Positions 23,766 to 32,735 of a stretch of 59,867 nt of DNA are shown here, piece by piece; within the stretch, counting starts at the first letter, position 1; every line of letters begins with the position of its first letter. Under the pieces are notes generated by a model. The model saw nothing but the letters and a program-made list of their open reading frames with translations, did no database searches and was not told the origin of the DNA. The stretch lies in NCBI RefSeq assembly GCF_002005565.1, contig NZ_BDJC01000045.1, forward strand, positions 1 through 59,867, written 5' to 3'. A program made the translations under genes and the position numbers. The DNA comes from Streptomyces sp. JHA26 (GTDB lineage: Bacteria > Actinomycetota > Actinomycetes > Streptomycetales > Streptomycetaceae).

Positions 23766-24565
23766 CGGCCCGGCCCTCCCGCGGGGACGGCGAGTTCGGC
23801 GTGGAAGAGTTCCAGCTCCGTGCCCCGGTCGGCGCCGACCCGGGCGCGCGTGCCGAGCGGCAGGGTGACGGCGGTGCCCGGGCGCAGCTCCGCGGTGCCC
23901 GCGCCGGTGTCGACCCAGCCGGTGCCGGAGAGCACGAACACCATGTGTTCGCAGCCCTCGGAGGCCAGTCCGGTCGTGCCGGAGGCGGGAACGGTCTCGA
24001 TGGCGACGGTGCGCAGGGGTCCGGTGAAGACCCCGGACGGGTCGACGGAGCGCTCGGCTCGCAGGTCGTGGATACGGGCTCGCACGGCGGTCTCCTTCGG
24101 CGGGGTCAAGGGCTTCGCGGGGCTGCGGTGTCCTGCGGCGGACGCGGGGCCGCCGGCGGCGAGGGCGGCGGCGAACCGGGGCGAACGCATCTCGATCACC
24201 AGCCAGGCGAGATCGCCGGGGCCGGTGTTGCGCAGGCCGTGGACGGTGCCGAGGCCGGTGAGGACCAGCGATCCCGGCCCGACGGGGCGTCCGACGCCGT
24301 TCAGGTACATCTCGCCGCTGCCGGAGAGGATGAAGTAGATCTCCTCGGTGCGGGTGTGCCGGTGTTCGCCGCTGACGCCGCCCGCCGGGACGGCGGCCCA
24401 TTCGACGGCTTCCCAGTCGCCGCGCAGGTCGGCGCCCGAGGCCAGGCACTTCCACCAGGTGATCCCGGTGGTGCCGTGCACCCCGTGGATCTCGGCGGGG
24501 CCCGTGATGTCGCCGACGACGACGGCGTCGCGGGCGCCGGCCGGTGCGTACAGGAGGTCAGACAC
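23762..24565 (-). CDS. Two-domain cupin protein
   Basis: A 267-residue bicupin. The N-terminal domain has a textbook metal motif (GEHRHTRTEEIYFILSG, with GTVHGLRN later). The C-terminal domain keeps the fold (EGCEHMVFVLSGTG, LRPGTAVTLP) but lacks the full His set, so only one domain is likely catalytic. It starts with GTG inside the end of the cyclase gene (8-bp overlap), so it is made with the cyclase. A role in processing the first cyclitol ketone, such as epimerisation or dehydration, is inference. Confidence 0.8.
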   Translation of the reverse strand: MSDLLYAPAGARDAVVVGDITGPAEIHGVHGTTGITWWKCLASGADLRGDWEAVEWAAVPAGGVSGEHRHTRTEEIYFILSGSGEMYLNGVGRPVGPGSLVLTGLGTVHGLRNTGPGDLAWLVIEMRSPRFAAALAAGGPASAAGHRSPAKPLTPPKETAVRARIHDLRAERSVDPSGVFTGPLRTVAIETVPASGTTGLASEGCEHMVFVLSGTGWVDTGAGTAELRPGTAVTLPLGTRARVGADRGTELELFHAELAVPAGGPGR

Positions 24566-25805
24566 GGTCCTCCTCCTGCTCCCGTGCGAGGGACTCCAGT
24601 CCGGCGACGGCGTCCAGCAGTTCCCGCTCGGTGAGGTCGTTGACGAAGACCGCCTCGCCGATGCCGCGGGGCAGCGGGAGGCGCTGGAGGCCGTCGCGGT
24701 GGCGGACGGTGTCGCGCAGCGCGGCGGTCAGCAGCTCGGACCGGCTCAGCAGCTCGTTCCAGACGGGCAGTTCGAGGGAGCGCATCACGGCGAGGACGCG
24801 GTCGCGGTCCACGGTGTCGACGAGACCGCGGTGGTGTGCGATCACGGTGGTCAGCGCCATGTCGACGCTGACCGCCTCGCCGTGCAGGAGCTCGGGCAGG
24901 GCCCGCATCTCCACGGTCGGGCTGAAGGTGTGGCCGTAGTCGACGCAGCGCTCCAGCGTGGTCTCCCACAGGTTGGGCTGCAGCTCCTCGAGCATGCCGT
25001 GGATGGCGCGGCGCACCACCTCGCGGGCCACCTCGTCACCCTGCTCGCTCTCGCCCTGGAACTTGTCGTCCAGGAGCATCGGGCCGTGTTCCTCCAGGAG
25101 TCCGAAGAGCCGTACGTCCTTGATCAGCGCGATCTTGAGGATCTCGGCGAGCCCGTTGCCGATGTGGCGGCGGTCGAGGGTGGCGAGGAAGGACCGGTCG
25201 AGCAGGGTGAGGTCGGCCGGGAAGTACGTGCCCAGACGGTTCTTGTGGCCGTTGAAGTTGACCCCCGTCTTGGCGCCGACCCCGGCGTCGACCAGGCCGA
25301 TCAGCGTGGTGGGCACCCGGATGAAGGGGGTGCCGCGCCGGTAGAGGCTGCTGGCGAGGCCGACGATGTCCATGAGGACGCCGCCGCCGATGACGATGAC
25401 CGGCTCGCGCCTGCGGTCGATCCCGAAGTCGTCGAGCTCGCGGACGACCCGGGCCGCGACGTCGAAGTCCTTGACGGTCTCGTTGGCCGGGACGACGCAC
25501 AGGCGGTACTCGACGTCGTGGTAGTCGAAGTAGGCACGGATGCGGTTGCCGTGCAGCAGATCGACGTTGGCGTCGAGCACGACGAGCCTGCGGACGCGCT
25601 GTCCGGGGACGCCGGCCGGTTCCAGCAGGTCGGTCCGCGTGAGGTCGAAGAGCCCGTCCGCGACCCTGACCTCGTAACTGACCGGCTTGGACGCGCGGAC
25701 CGTCCAGGAGTCGATGCGCTCGCTGTAGGCGTACAGGCCGGGGCCGGACAGAGCCCGCGCCGAGCCGTCGGCCAGGCCCACGAGCCCAGAGCTGGACACA
25801 GACAT
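24558..25805 (-). CDS. Valiolone-synthase-type sugar phosphate cyclase
   Basis: A 415-residue dehydroquinate-synthase-fold enzyme of the 2-epi-5-epi-valiolone synthase group (ValA is about 414 residues). Diagnostic stretches are GGGVLMDIVGLASSLYRRGT (140-159), VPTTLIGLVDAGVGAKTGVN (164-183) and FNGHKNRLGTYFP. Metal ligands are expected at Glu221 (GLAEILK), His292 (DYGHTFSP) and His308 (LLHGEAV). The family closes sedoheptulose 7-phosphate to C7 cyclitols. Whether it makes 2-epi-5-epi-valiolone, the 2-epi isomer or a gadusol precursor cannot be settled by eye. ATG 25805 with GAGAGG; first gene of the biosynthetic operon. Confidence 0.9.
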   Translation of the reverse strand: MSVSSSGLVGLADGSARALSGPGLYAYSERIDSWTVRASKPVSYEVRVADGLFDLTRTDLLEPAGVPGQRVRRLVVLDANVDLLHGNRIRAYFDYHDVEYRLCVVPANETVKDFDVAARVVRELDDFGIDRRREPVIVIGGGVLMDIVGLASSLYRRGTPFIRVPTTLIGLVDAGVGAKTGVNFNGHKNRLGTYFPADLTLLDRSFLATLDRRHIGNGLAEILKIALIKDVRLFGLLEEHGPMLLDDKFQGESEQGDEVAREVVRRAIHGMLEELQPNLWETTLERCVDYGHTFSPTVEMRALPELLHGEAVSVDMALTTVIAHHRGLVDTVDRDRVLAVMRSLELPVWNELLSRSELLTAALRDTVRHRDGLQRLPLPRGIGEAVFVNDLTERELLDAVAGLESLAREQEEDRV

Positions 25806-25865
25806 GGAACACCTCTCGTTGATGCGGACTTGGGGGGATCTGCCAGCAGCGTGGCGAGCGTTTAT

Positions 25866-25881
25866 ATGCATTGTCAAGCAT
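25866..25881. promoter_or_regulatory. Candidate MarR operator upstream of the cyclase
   Basis: ATGCATTGTCAAGCAT matches the perfect palindrome at 32738-32752 region (ATGCTTGATCAAGCAT) at 13 of 16 positions. It lies 61 bp upstream of the cyclase start, where a repressor would block the operon promoter. Confidence 0.5.
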
Positions 25882-25912
25882 GTACTTCCCAGAGTGCGTC
25901 CTCCGGATCCCG

Positions 25913-25924
25913 ACTTGGCCAAGT
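25913..25924. promoter_or_regulatory. 12-bp perfect palindrome in the divergent promoter region
   Basis: ACTTGGCCAAGT is a perfect palindrome in the 240-bp gap between the cyclase and quinone oxidoreductase genes. It shares CTTG/CAAG half-sites with the candidate MarR sites, so it may be a further operator for the same or another regulator. Confidence 0.4.
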
Positions 25925-25955
25925 AGTGGGCGGCTCGCGGCGGAGGCCGGTCATC

Positions 25956-25975
25956 AGTAGAGAACGAATGCTATT
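25956..25975. promoter_or_regulatory. AT-rich operator matching the site at 16635
   Basis: AGTAGAGAACGAATGCTATT, followed by a run of Ts, matches the reverse complement of 16635-16654 at 15 of 20 positions. It is 71 bp upstream of the quinone oxidoreductase GTG and 151 bp from the cyclase start, so one bound receptor could affect both directions. Confidence 0.55.
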
Positions 25976-26045
25976 TTTTTCCGCAAGCAACGGCCAGGGG
26001 GTCGTTCGCAGTCGAAGCAGAAGCGGCAGAAGAAGGAGTTGCGTC

Positions 26046-26954
26046 GTGCGTGCCAACGTTCTGCACCGGTACGGCGGTCCCGAGCAGTTGACCGTCGTCG
26101 AACTCCCGCGCCCCGTCCCGGGACCCGGCCAGATCCTCGTCCGCGCGGCCGCCTCGGCTGTGAACCCGGTCGACATCGAGGTGCGTTCGGGCCAGGCCGC
26201 GAGCCGGGTGAGCCACCCCTTCCCGATGGTGCTCGGCTGGGACCTGTCGGGCACCGTGGTGGAGTGCGGTGACGGGGTGACCCGGTTCGCCGTGGGCGAC
26301 CAGGTCGTCGCCATGTCGGCCCAGATGGCCACGGGCGTCGGCACCCATGCCGAGTACGTCGCCCTGGACGCGACCCTGGCCGCGCCCGCGCCCCGCGGCG
26401 TCGACCTGGTCCACGCGGCGGGCCTGCCGCTGGCGGGGCTCACCGCCGACCAGGCCCTGGAGGTCCTCGCGCCGGCGCCCGGCAGCACCCTCCTGGTCAC
26501 CGGCGCGGTCGGAGCGGTCGGCGGATTCGCCGTCCAACTGGCCGTGGACCGGGGCCTGAAGGTGCTCGCCCTGGTCCGTCCCACCGACGTGGAGGCGGCA
26601 CGCGCGCTGGGCGCCCACGAGGTGTTCACCGCCGAGCACCCGGTGCCGCACGGCGTCGCCGACCACCTCCTGGAGACCGCCGGGCAGCCCGCCGCCGTCG
26701 ACGGCGTGCGCGACGGCGGCAGCGCCGTGTCGATCGTGCCGACCGCGCCCCCGGTGGCCGAGCGCGGCATCGACGTGCGCATGTCGTTCGTCGAGCAGGA
26801 CGGCGACCGCCTCGCGCGGCTCGGCCGCCTGGTCGGCGAGTCGGTGCTCACCCTGCGGACGGCCGGGGTGTTCTCCCTGGACGAGGTGGGCGAGGCGCAC
26901 CGCAGGCTGGCGGCGGGCGGAAGCCGCGGCAAGCTCCTGGTCGCGGCGGAGTGA
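26046..26954 (+). CDS. NADPH:quinone oxidoreductase-like MDR protein
   Basis: A 302-residue zinc-free medium-chain reductase. Visible family features are the start VLHRYGGPEQLTVVELP, AAASAVNPVDIEVRSG, VLGWDLSGTV and cofactor motif TGAVGAVGGFAVQLA (about residues 156-170). Such enzymes reduce quinones, enones or related carbonyls. GTG start with GAAGGAG. First gene of the rightward arm, facing the cyclase operon across a shared regulatory region, so probably a tailoring or protective reductase of the pathway. Confidence 0.85.
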   Translation: MRANVLHRYGGPEQLTVVELPRPVPGPGQILVRAAASAVNPVDIEVRSGQAASRVSHPFPMVLGWDLSGTVVECGDGVTRFAVGDQVVAMSAQMATGVGTHAEYVALDATLAAPAPRGVDLVHAAGLPLAGLTADQALEVLAPAPGSTLLVTGAVGAVGGFAVQLAVDRGLKVLALVRPTDVEAARALGAHEVFTAEHPVPHGVADHLLETAGQPAAVDGVRDGGSAVSIVPTAPPVAERGIDVRMSFVEQDGDRLARLGRLVGESVLTLRTAGVFSLDEVGEAHRRLAAGGSRGKLLVAAE

Positions 26955-27009
26955 ACGGGCCCCGCCCGACGGACGGCCCCCTCATGACCGCCTACGACTT
27001 GGACTAGCC

Positions 27010-28314
27010 ATGCCGCTGCCCCTGTTCTCCCTGATGCTCTGTGTCTTCGGCGTCGGCACCGCCGAGCTGGTCGTCGCCGGTATCCTGCCCGCCGTCGCGG
27101 GCGACCTGGACGTCTCGCTCGCCGACGCGAGCCTGCTCGTCACCGCGTACGCGCTCGGGGTGGTGATCGCGGGCCCCGTGGTCACCCTGGCGGGCAGCCG
27201 GGTCCCCCGCAAGCCGCTGCTGCTCGGGCTGATGACGCTCTTCGTGGTCAGCAACGCCCTGGCCGCCCTGGCCCCGGGCTACGGGGTCCTCATGACGGCC
27301 CGCGTGCTCTCCGCCCTCACCCACTGCACGCTCTTCGCGGTGTGCATCGTGGTGGCCAGCGGCATGGCCGCGCCGGGCAAGGAGGCGTCCGCGGTCTCGA
27401 AGGTCGCCGTCGGCCTGAACCTCGCCACCGTGCTCGGTGTGCCCCTCGGCGTGCTCACCGAACAGCACCTCGGGTGGCGGGCCGCCTTCTGGGGCATCGC
27501 CGGGCTGAGCCTGGTGGCCCTGCTCCTGGTCGCCTCCCTGCTGCCGGCCGACGCCGCCAGGGCCGAGGGCGGGGCCGCCGCCGAACTGCGGGTCCTGCGC
27601 GGCCCCCGGGTCCGGCTGGCCATCCTGATCACCGCGTTGGCCATGGCCGGGGTGTTCACGGCGTACACCTTCGTGACCCCGATCCTGACCGACCTCGGCG
27701 GCTTCGCCCCGTCCACCGTGAGCTGGCTGCTGCTCCTGATCGGCGGCGGGTCCCTGGTCGGCAACCTGATCGGCGGCCGGCTCGCCGACCGCGCGCTGAT
27801 GCCGTCCCTGGTGGGCGTGCTCGCGGTGCTCGGCGCCGACCTCGTCCTGATGGCCCTCGGGGCCCGCGTGCCCTGGCTGGTCATCGTCCTGCTCGTGGTC
27901 TTCGGCGCCGCCTACTTCGCGGTCATGCCCGCCCTGCAGGCCCGCATCCTGACCTCCGCGGGCGACGGCGCGCCCACGCTGGCCGTCGCCGTGAACATCG
28001 GCGCCTTCAACCTCGGCATCGCCTTCGGCGCCTGGTTCGGCGGCCGGCTGCTCGGTCTCGGCCTCGGCCTGCGCGTCGTGATCACCGCCGCCGCGCTGTT
28101 CTCGTGGGCCGCGATGCTGCTGGCCGTGCGCGAACTGTCCGTGGACCGACGCGCGGAGGGCTCCGCGCCGTCCGGCGCCGCCACCGCGGACCCCGTCACG
28201 TCTTCCGAAACCCCCCGGGTCAAGTCTTCCGAACCCTCCCGGCAGCCCGTTCCGTCCGACGCCACCGCCGCCTCGGACAGCGGCGGCCGACTCCCCCTGG
28301 AGCGCAACCGATGA
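27010..28314 (+). CDS. MFS exporter (DHA1 type)
   Basis: A 434-residue protein with twelve predicted membrane helices. The start FSLMLCVFGVGTAELVVAGI and the helix-4 region ARVLSALTHCTLFAVCIVVA resemble AraJ/Cml-type drug exporters. A hydrophilic tail of about 45 Ser/Pro-rich residues contains a short internal duplication (SSETPRVKSSEPSRQ). The ATG lacks a strong Shine-Dalgarno. The stop overlaps the next gene's ATG (ATGA). Likely exports the cluster product or confers self-protection. Confidence 0.85.
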   Translation: MPLPLFSLMLCVFGVGTAELVVAGILPAVAGDLDVSLADASLLVTAYALGVVIAGPVVTLAGSRVPRKPLLLGLMTLFVVSNALAALAPGYGVLMTARVLSALTHCTLFAVCIVVASGMAAPGKEASAVSKVAVGLNLATVLGVPLGVLTEQHLGWRAAFWGIAGLSLVALLLVASLLPADAARAEGGAAAELRVLRGPRVRLAILITALAMAGVFTAYTFVTPILTDLGGFAPSTVSWLLLLIGGGSLVGNLIGGRLADRALMPSLVGVLAVLGADLVLMALGARVPWLVIVLLVVFGAAYFAVMPALQARILTSAGDGAPTLAVAVNIGAFNLGIAFGAWFGGRLLGLGLGLRVVITAAALFSWAAMLLAVRELSVDRRAEGSAPSGAATADPVTSSETPRVKSSEPSRQPVPSDATAASDSGGRLPLERNR

Positions 28315-29957
28315 GTGAGCCCACCCGGCGCCACGTACTGCGCCGGTCCGCCCTGGCCGGCGGTACCGCCCTGGCCGTCGCCTCGGCCGACGTCGTCCCG
28401 GCCTTCGGCCACGCCCGCCCCACCGCAGCCGCCGCCGAGGCCGCGGTGGCGGAACTCGACGCCATCACCGTACGCCCGACGGACATCCGCTACCCGGAAC
28501 TGGCCCGCGGCACCAACCAGCGCTGGGTCGGCCGCCCCGACTACGTGCGCCTCGTCCACACGGCCGACCAGGTCGTCGACGCGGTCCGCGAGGCGGTCCG
28601 CGAGGGCAAGCGTGTCGCCGTGCGCAGCGGCGGCCACTGCTACGAGGGCTTCACCACCGACCCCGAGGTCAAGGTCGTCATCGACCTGTCGGAGCTCACG
28701 GACGTCTCGTTCGACGCCGCGAGACGGGTCTTCGTCGTGGAACCCGGCGCCTGGCTCTCGGACCTGTACTGCGCGCTGTTCAAGCGGTGGGGCGTCACCC
28801 TGCCCGGCGGCTCCTGCCCCTCGGTGGCGGCCGGCGGTCACATCGTCGGCGGCGGATACGGTGCGCTGTCCCGCATGTTCGGGCTCACCGTCGACCACCT
28901 GTACGGCGTCGAGGTGGTCGTGGTCGGCGAGGACGGCGCCGTCCGCAAGGTCCTCGCCACCCGTGACAGCGACGACCCGGACCTGCGGGACCTGTGGTGG
29001 GCCCACACCGGAGGCGGCGGCGGCAACTTCGGCATCGTCACCAAGTACCTGCTGCGCACCCCGGGCGCCACCGGCACGGACCCGGCGAAGCTCCTGCCGC
29101 GTCCGCCGGCCGAGCTCCTCACCTCCACCGTGACCTGGTCCTGGGAGGGCATGACGCAGGCCGGGTTCAAGCGCCTGGTGAAGAACTACGGCGACTGGTT
29201 CGCCGCCCACGGCTCCCCGGACTCCTCCTGCCTCGACCTGTTCAGCCAGCTGAAGGCCGCGCACCGCTCGGGCGGCGTCATCACCATGGTGACGCAGATC
29301 GACGCCACCAGGCCCGACGCCGAGCGGGACCTGGAGGCGTTCGTCGCCGCGGTGGGCCGGGGCGTCCCCGTCACCGCCGAGGCCGTCACCCAGCGGCTGC
29401 CCTTCCTGCACGCCACCAAGTGGCCCGGTTTCGCGGGAGGCGACCCGACCCTGCGCTTCGAGGACAAGTCCGCGTACATGCGCGCCTCCTTCCCCGACGA
29501 CCAGCTCACCGCCATGTACCGGCACCTGACCCGCACCGACTACGGCAATCCGGCGGCCCTGCTCCTGATCGCCGCCTACGGCGGGCGCGTCAACGCCGTC
29601 GCCCCCGGCGCGACGGCGGTGCCCCAGCGGGACTCGGTGATGAAGCTGCAGTACCTGGCCTTCTGGCAGGACGCGTCCGAGGACGACGAGAACCTCGCCT
29701 GGGTGCGGGAGTTCTACCGCGACGTGTACGCCGCGACCGGCGGCGTGCCCGCGCCCGGCAGGGTCACCGACGGTTGCTTCGTCAACTACGCCGACGTCGA
29801 CCTGAGCGACCCGGACCACAACAAGTCCGGCGTCCCGTGGCACACGCTGTACTACAAGGACAACTACCCCCGTCTGCAACGGGTGAAGGCCGTCTGGGAC
29901 CCGCGCGGCGTGCTGCGTCACGCCCAGTCCGTCGAACCGCGGTCCGACCGCCGCTGA
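28311..29957 (+). CDS. Tat-exported berberine-bridge-type FAD oxidase
   Basis: A 548-residue flavoprotein. The N-terminus carries a twin-arginine signal (TRRHVLRRSALAGGTALAVA), so it should act outside the cell. The FAD domain includes RSGGHCYEGF with His109, and GGSCPSVAAGGHIVGGGYG with Cys169, the pair that binds FAD bicovalently in gluco-oligosaccharide oxidase and aclacinomycin oxidoreductase relatives. A substrate domain and a C-terminal BBE segment (PRLQRVKAVWDPRGVLRHAQ) follow. These enzymes oxidise alcohols of sugars or aglycones with oxygen. Late, extracytoplasmic oxidation of the cyclitol product is a reasonable inference. Coupled to the exporter gene. Confidence 0.88.
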   Translation: MSEPTRRHVLRRSALAGGTALAVASADVVPAFGHARPTAAAAEAAVAELDAITVRPTDIRYPELARGTNQRWVGRPDYVRLVHTADQVVDAVREAVREGKRVAVRSGGHCYEGFTTDPEVKVVIDLSELTDVSFDAARRVFVVEPGAWLSDLYCALFKRWGVTLPGGSCPSVAAGGHIVGGGYGALSRMFGLTVDHLYGVEVVVVGEDGAVRKVLATRDSDDPDLRDLWWAHTGGGGGNFGIVTKYLLRTPGATGTDPAKLLPRPPAELLTSTVTWSWEGMTQAGFKRLVKNYGDWFAAHGSPDSSCLDLFSQLKAAHRSGGVITMVTQIDATRPDAERDLEAFVAAVGRGVPVTAEAVTQRLPFLHATKWPGFAGGDPTLRFEDKSAYMRASFPDDQLTAMYRHLTRTDYGNPAALLLIAAYGGRVNAVAPGATAVPQRDSVMKLQYLAFWQDASEDDENLAWVREFYRDVYAATGGVPAPGRVTDGCFVNYADVDLSDPDHNKSGVPWHTLYYKDNYPRLQRVKAVWDPRGVLRHAQSVEPRSDRR

Positions 29958-30070
29958 GTTTCCCCGACCACGTGGCGCGGTCCCCCTTCCCGCGTCACGT
30001 CCCCCGCCCGCGCGGCCCGGGCCGTGCGGGCGGCCCCCTGAGTATCCGCACAGTGACAAAGGAGAACGGC

Positions 30071-30868
30071 ATGCCCACAGTCTCGACGTCCGACTCGGTG
30101 GTGGAGTACTTCGTCACCGGCACCGGGACCGGACTCGCGCTGGTCCACGGGACCGGCGGCGACGCGGCCGGCTACGAGCACCTGCTGAAGAAGTTCGACG
30201 ACCGCCGTACCGTCATCACCCCCAACTACTCCGGCAGCGGTGCCACCAAGGACAACGGTGCCCCGCTCACCCTGGACCTCCTGGCCGAGCAGGTCGTCGC
30301 GGCCGTCGAGGACAGCCCCGCCGAAGGGCCGGTCGACCTCGTGGGCTGGTCCCTCGGCGCGGTCGTCGCGGCCAAGATCGCCGCGGACCGCCCGGAGCTG
30401 GTGCGCCGCCTGGTCCTGCTGACCGGGTGGGCCTCGCTCGACGAGCGCCAGCGGCTGTTCTTCGACATGTGGCACCGCCTCGACCAGCTCGACCACGAGA
30501 CCTTCGGCCGCTTCCTGCAGCTGCACGGCTGGACCGACGAGCAGCTGAACGTCCTGGGCACCAAGGGCGTCGAGGAGCTCGTCTCGGGGGGCATCCCGGC
30601 GGGCATCGGCCGTCAGATCGCGCTCAACCTGACGACCGACATCACCGGCCTGCTGCCGAAGATCACGGCGCCGACGCTGGTCATCGGTGCCAAGCACGAC
30701 CGCATGGTGCCGGTGCGGCACTCGCGGGAGCTGCACGCGTCGATCGCCGGCAGCACGTACGTGGAGATGGAGGCGGGCCACTTCGCGCTCTTCGAGAAGC
30801 CGGACGAACTGGCCGAGATCATCAACGGGTTCATCCACCAGGACGCGGACGAGGCGAGTGCCGCGTGA
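30071..30868 (+). CDS. Alpha/beta hydrolase
   Basis: A 265-residue single-domain hydrolase. The nucleophile elbow is GWSLG (Ser near 97), the oxyanion region LVHGTGGDAAGY lies at the start, the acid is in LVIGAKHDRMVP, and the His is in MEAGHFALFEKP. There is no signal peptide. A perfect AAAGGAGAA precedes the ATG. Last gene of the rightward arm, followed by a strong terminator. It might remove an acyl or protecting group, or act on an ester of the product; substrate unknown. Confidence 0.85.
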   Translation: MPTVSTSDSVVEYFVTGTGTGLALVHGTGGDAAGYEHLLKKFDDRRTVITPNYSGSGATKDNGAPLTLDLLAEQVVAAVEDSPAEGPVDLVGWSLGAVVAAKIAADRPELVRRLVLLTGWASLDERQRLFFDMWHRLDQLDHETFGRFLQLHGWTDEQLNVLGTKGVEELVSGGIPAGIGRQIALNLTTDITGLLPKITAPTLVIGAKHDRMVPVRHSRELHASIAGSTYVEMEAGHFALFEKPDELAEIINGFIHQDADEASAA

Positions 30869-30894
30869 CCCCGTAGGCGTCGCGGCGCACACGA

Positions 30895-30935
30895 CCCGGT
30901 GAGGGGGACGGATCCGGTCCGTCCCCCTCACCGGG
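30895..30935. terminator. 18-bp perfect hairpin between convergent genes
   Basis: Arms 30895-30912 and 30918-30935 pair perfectly (core GGTGAGGGGGACGGA) with a TCCGG loop. It separates the hydrolase gene from the convergent MarR gene and should stop transcription from both sides. Confidence 0.88.
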
Positions 30936-30953
30936 CTCTCGTCGTGACCGGCC

Positions 30954-31397
30954 CTAGCGGGCCATGGGGTCGCGCCGCAGGCGGTTCACCAGGGACGCCG
31001 TCGCGGGCTCGTACGCCGCGGCCTCCAGGGCCAGTTCCAGTTCCCTGGTGAACGTGCCCTGGGCCCCGGAGACCAGCTTCCGGCCGTCCTCGGTGAGGTG
31101 GGCGAACATCACCCGCCGGTCGTCCTCGCCCGCCGTGCGCGCGGCGAGTCCCGCGCTCTCCAGGCGGCTCACCATGCGGCTCATCGTGGACTGGCTCAGG
31201 CCCACCGAGTCGGCCAGCTCCTGCATCCGCAGGGCGCCGCCGGCGAGGATGGACAGCGTGGTGAACTCCGACGACGTGATGCCGTGCCGGCGCTGCAGCT
31301 TCTTGTCGAGCGTCGACCCCACGCCGTTGACGAGCAACAGCAGCTGCCGCCACAACTCCTGCTGACCGCCCAGCCGTCCCCGCCCGCTCACCGCCAT
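30954..31397 (-). CDS. MarR-family regulator
   Basis: A 147-residue winged-helix repressor with the family core: GITSSEFTTLSILAGGALRM, then ELADSVGLSQSTMSRMVSRL as recognition helix and EDDRRVMFAHLTEDGRKLV as wing. MarR proteins bind palindromes and release them on binding phenolic or other small ligands. ATG 31397 is chosen because the protein then has standard length. A CTTGC/GCAAG palindrome lies 64 bp upstream, and related sites occur before the acyltransferase and cyclase genes, so it is probably cluster-specific. Confidence 0.87.
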   Translation of the reverse strand: MAVSGRGRLGGQQELWRQLLLLVNGVGSTLDKKLQRRHGITSSEFTTLSILAGGALRMQELADSVGLSQSTMSRMVSRLESAGLAARTAGEDDRRVMFAHLTEDGRKLVSGAQGTFTRELELALEAAAYEPATASLVNRLRRDPMAR

Positions 31398-31460
31398 GTC
31401 CCTGCACCACCTTGTCCCGTGCCCGGCGCCCGCCGCGGCACGGCTTCGCCGAACGATGAA

Positions 31461-31477
31461 CTTGCTTCCGCAAGCAT
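31461..31477. promoter_or_regulatory. Candidate MarR self-operator
   Basis: CTTGC-TTCC-GCAAG is a perfect 5-bp inverted repeat extended by CAT, upstream of the MarR start. The right half GCAAGCAT resembles the TCAAGCAT half-sites at 25874-25881 and 32745-32752. Confidence 0.5.
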
Positions 31478-31555
31478 AGAGCAACTCCCCGGTACGGGAA
31501 CCGGCCGGTGCGCTCCCCCTCGGGGCGCGCACCGGCCGGCGGACCGCCTGGACCG

Positions 31556-32710
31556 TCAGGACCGGACCCGCGCGCGGGGCTTGCCGAACCGCCGCATCAT
31601 CGGCATCTCGACCCCCTTGTGCAGCAGCCAGGCCACGGCGAGGCACAGCGCGAAGTAGAGCGCGATGACGCCGACGCCCCCGGGCACGCCGTAGAGCCGG
31701 CTCTCGCCGATCAGCGACCGCACCCACACCATCAGGACGTTGTGCACGATGTAGAGGGCGAACGACAGCTCGCCCAGCCGGATCATGACCCGGCCGCGGA
31801 AGGGCGAGCGCTCCCCGCGCAGGTCGGTGGTGGCGGCGGCGGGGATGAGCAGCGCGAACGGCACGAGGGCCGCGGCGTTGAGGCCGAAGAGCCAGGGCAC
31901 GGCGTTGGCGACGGCGTAGCCCACGAGCACCAGGGCGCAGGCGGGCAGGAGACCGAGGCGGATCCAGCGGCCGCTCATCACGATGCGCGCCATGATCATG
32001 CCCAGGGCGAAGTCGAGGGTGCGCACCGGCGGCAGCATGTAGACGGCCCAGTACTGGACCTCGGAGACGGGGAAGCCGTTGGACATCGTGCCGTCGGGCA
32101 GCAGGAGGTAGGCGAGCGCGGGGATCACGGTGATCGCGGCGGCCAGGCCGCCCGCCCACGCCCACAGCCGCTCGGGCCGGATCCGCTTGATCCAGCGGTG
32201 CAGCAGGGGGAAGCAGAGGTAGAAGAAGACCTCGCAGGAGAGCGACCAGCTGGGCGGGTTGATGCTCAGGTAGGTGTGGTACTCGGGTATCCAGGTCTGC
32301 AGCAGGAGCAGGTTGGGCAGCCACTGCTGCCACGTGGCGGTGGCCGCGGCGAAGAGCGCCATGGCACCGGCCCACCCGGCGACGTGGCTCGGGTAGAGCT
32401 TGACCAACCGTCGGCGCCAGAACCGGCGCCGGGTGTCGTCCGGCCGCGCCGAGTAGGTGAGCACGAAGCCGCTGAGCAGGAAGAAGAAGGTGACGCCCAT
32501 CCACCCGGTCTTGGTGAAGGCCGCGTGGTAGAGGTCGGAGGCCGTGCCGCTGAAGGGGTTCAGCGGCGGTTCGGTCGTCAGCGAGGAGTGGAACAGGAAG
32601 ACCATCATGGCGGCGACGAACCGCATGCCGGTCAGCGAGGGCAGCCGCGAGAATCCCGGCGGGGACGCGTCGAGCCCCGGTGCTTCGGCGGGTCTGGCGT
32701 GCGTGGTCAT
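31556..32710 (-). CDS. Membrane acyltransferase (acyltransferase 3/OafA type)
   Basis: A 384-residue integral membrane protein with about ten helices. The family signature with its conserved His is seen in LTGMRFVAAMMVFLFHSS. Further landmarks are FFLLSGFVLTYSARPDD, WSLSCEVFFYLCFPLL and LSFALYIVHNVLMVW. These enzymes acylate sugars, antibiotics or cell-surface glycans on either face of the membrane. Start ATG 32710 is set by GGAGGGG; an upstream in-frame ATG at 32752 overlaps an operator-like palindrome. Likely transfers an acyl group to the cyclitol product. Confidence 0.87.
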   Translation of the reverse strand: MTTHARPAEAPGLDASPPGFSRLPSLTGMRFVAAMMVFLFHSSLTTEPPLNPFSGTASDLYHAAFTKTGWMGVTFFFLLSGFVLTYSARPDDTRRRFWRRRLVKLYPSHVAGWAGAMALFAAATATWQQWLPNLLLLQTWIPEYHTYLSINPPSWSLSCEVFFYLCFPLLHRWIKRIRPERLWAWAGGLAAAITVIPALAYLLLPDGTMSNGFPVSEVQYWAVYMLPPVRTLDFALGMIMARIVMSGRWIRLGLLPACALVLVGYAVANAVPWLFGLNAAALVPFALLIPAAATTDLRGERSPFRGRVMIRLGELSFALYIVHNVLMVWVRSLIGESRLYGVPGGVGVIALYFALCLAVAWLLHKGVEMPMMRRFGKPRARVRS

Positions 32711-32735
32711 GGAGGCCCCTCCAGAAGGCGATAAC

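Noticed and set aside
24348..26045. Long plus-strand extension upstream of the quinone oxidoreductase
   Set aside because: It is antisense to the cupin and cyclase genes. The real start is GTG 26046 with GAAGGAG.
26984..27007. Seven-codon ATG frame just before the MFS exporter gene
   Set aside because: No ribosome-binding site and too short to distinguish from chance.
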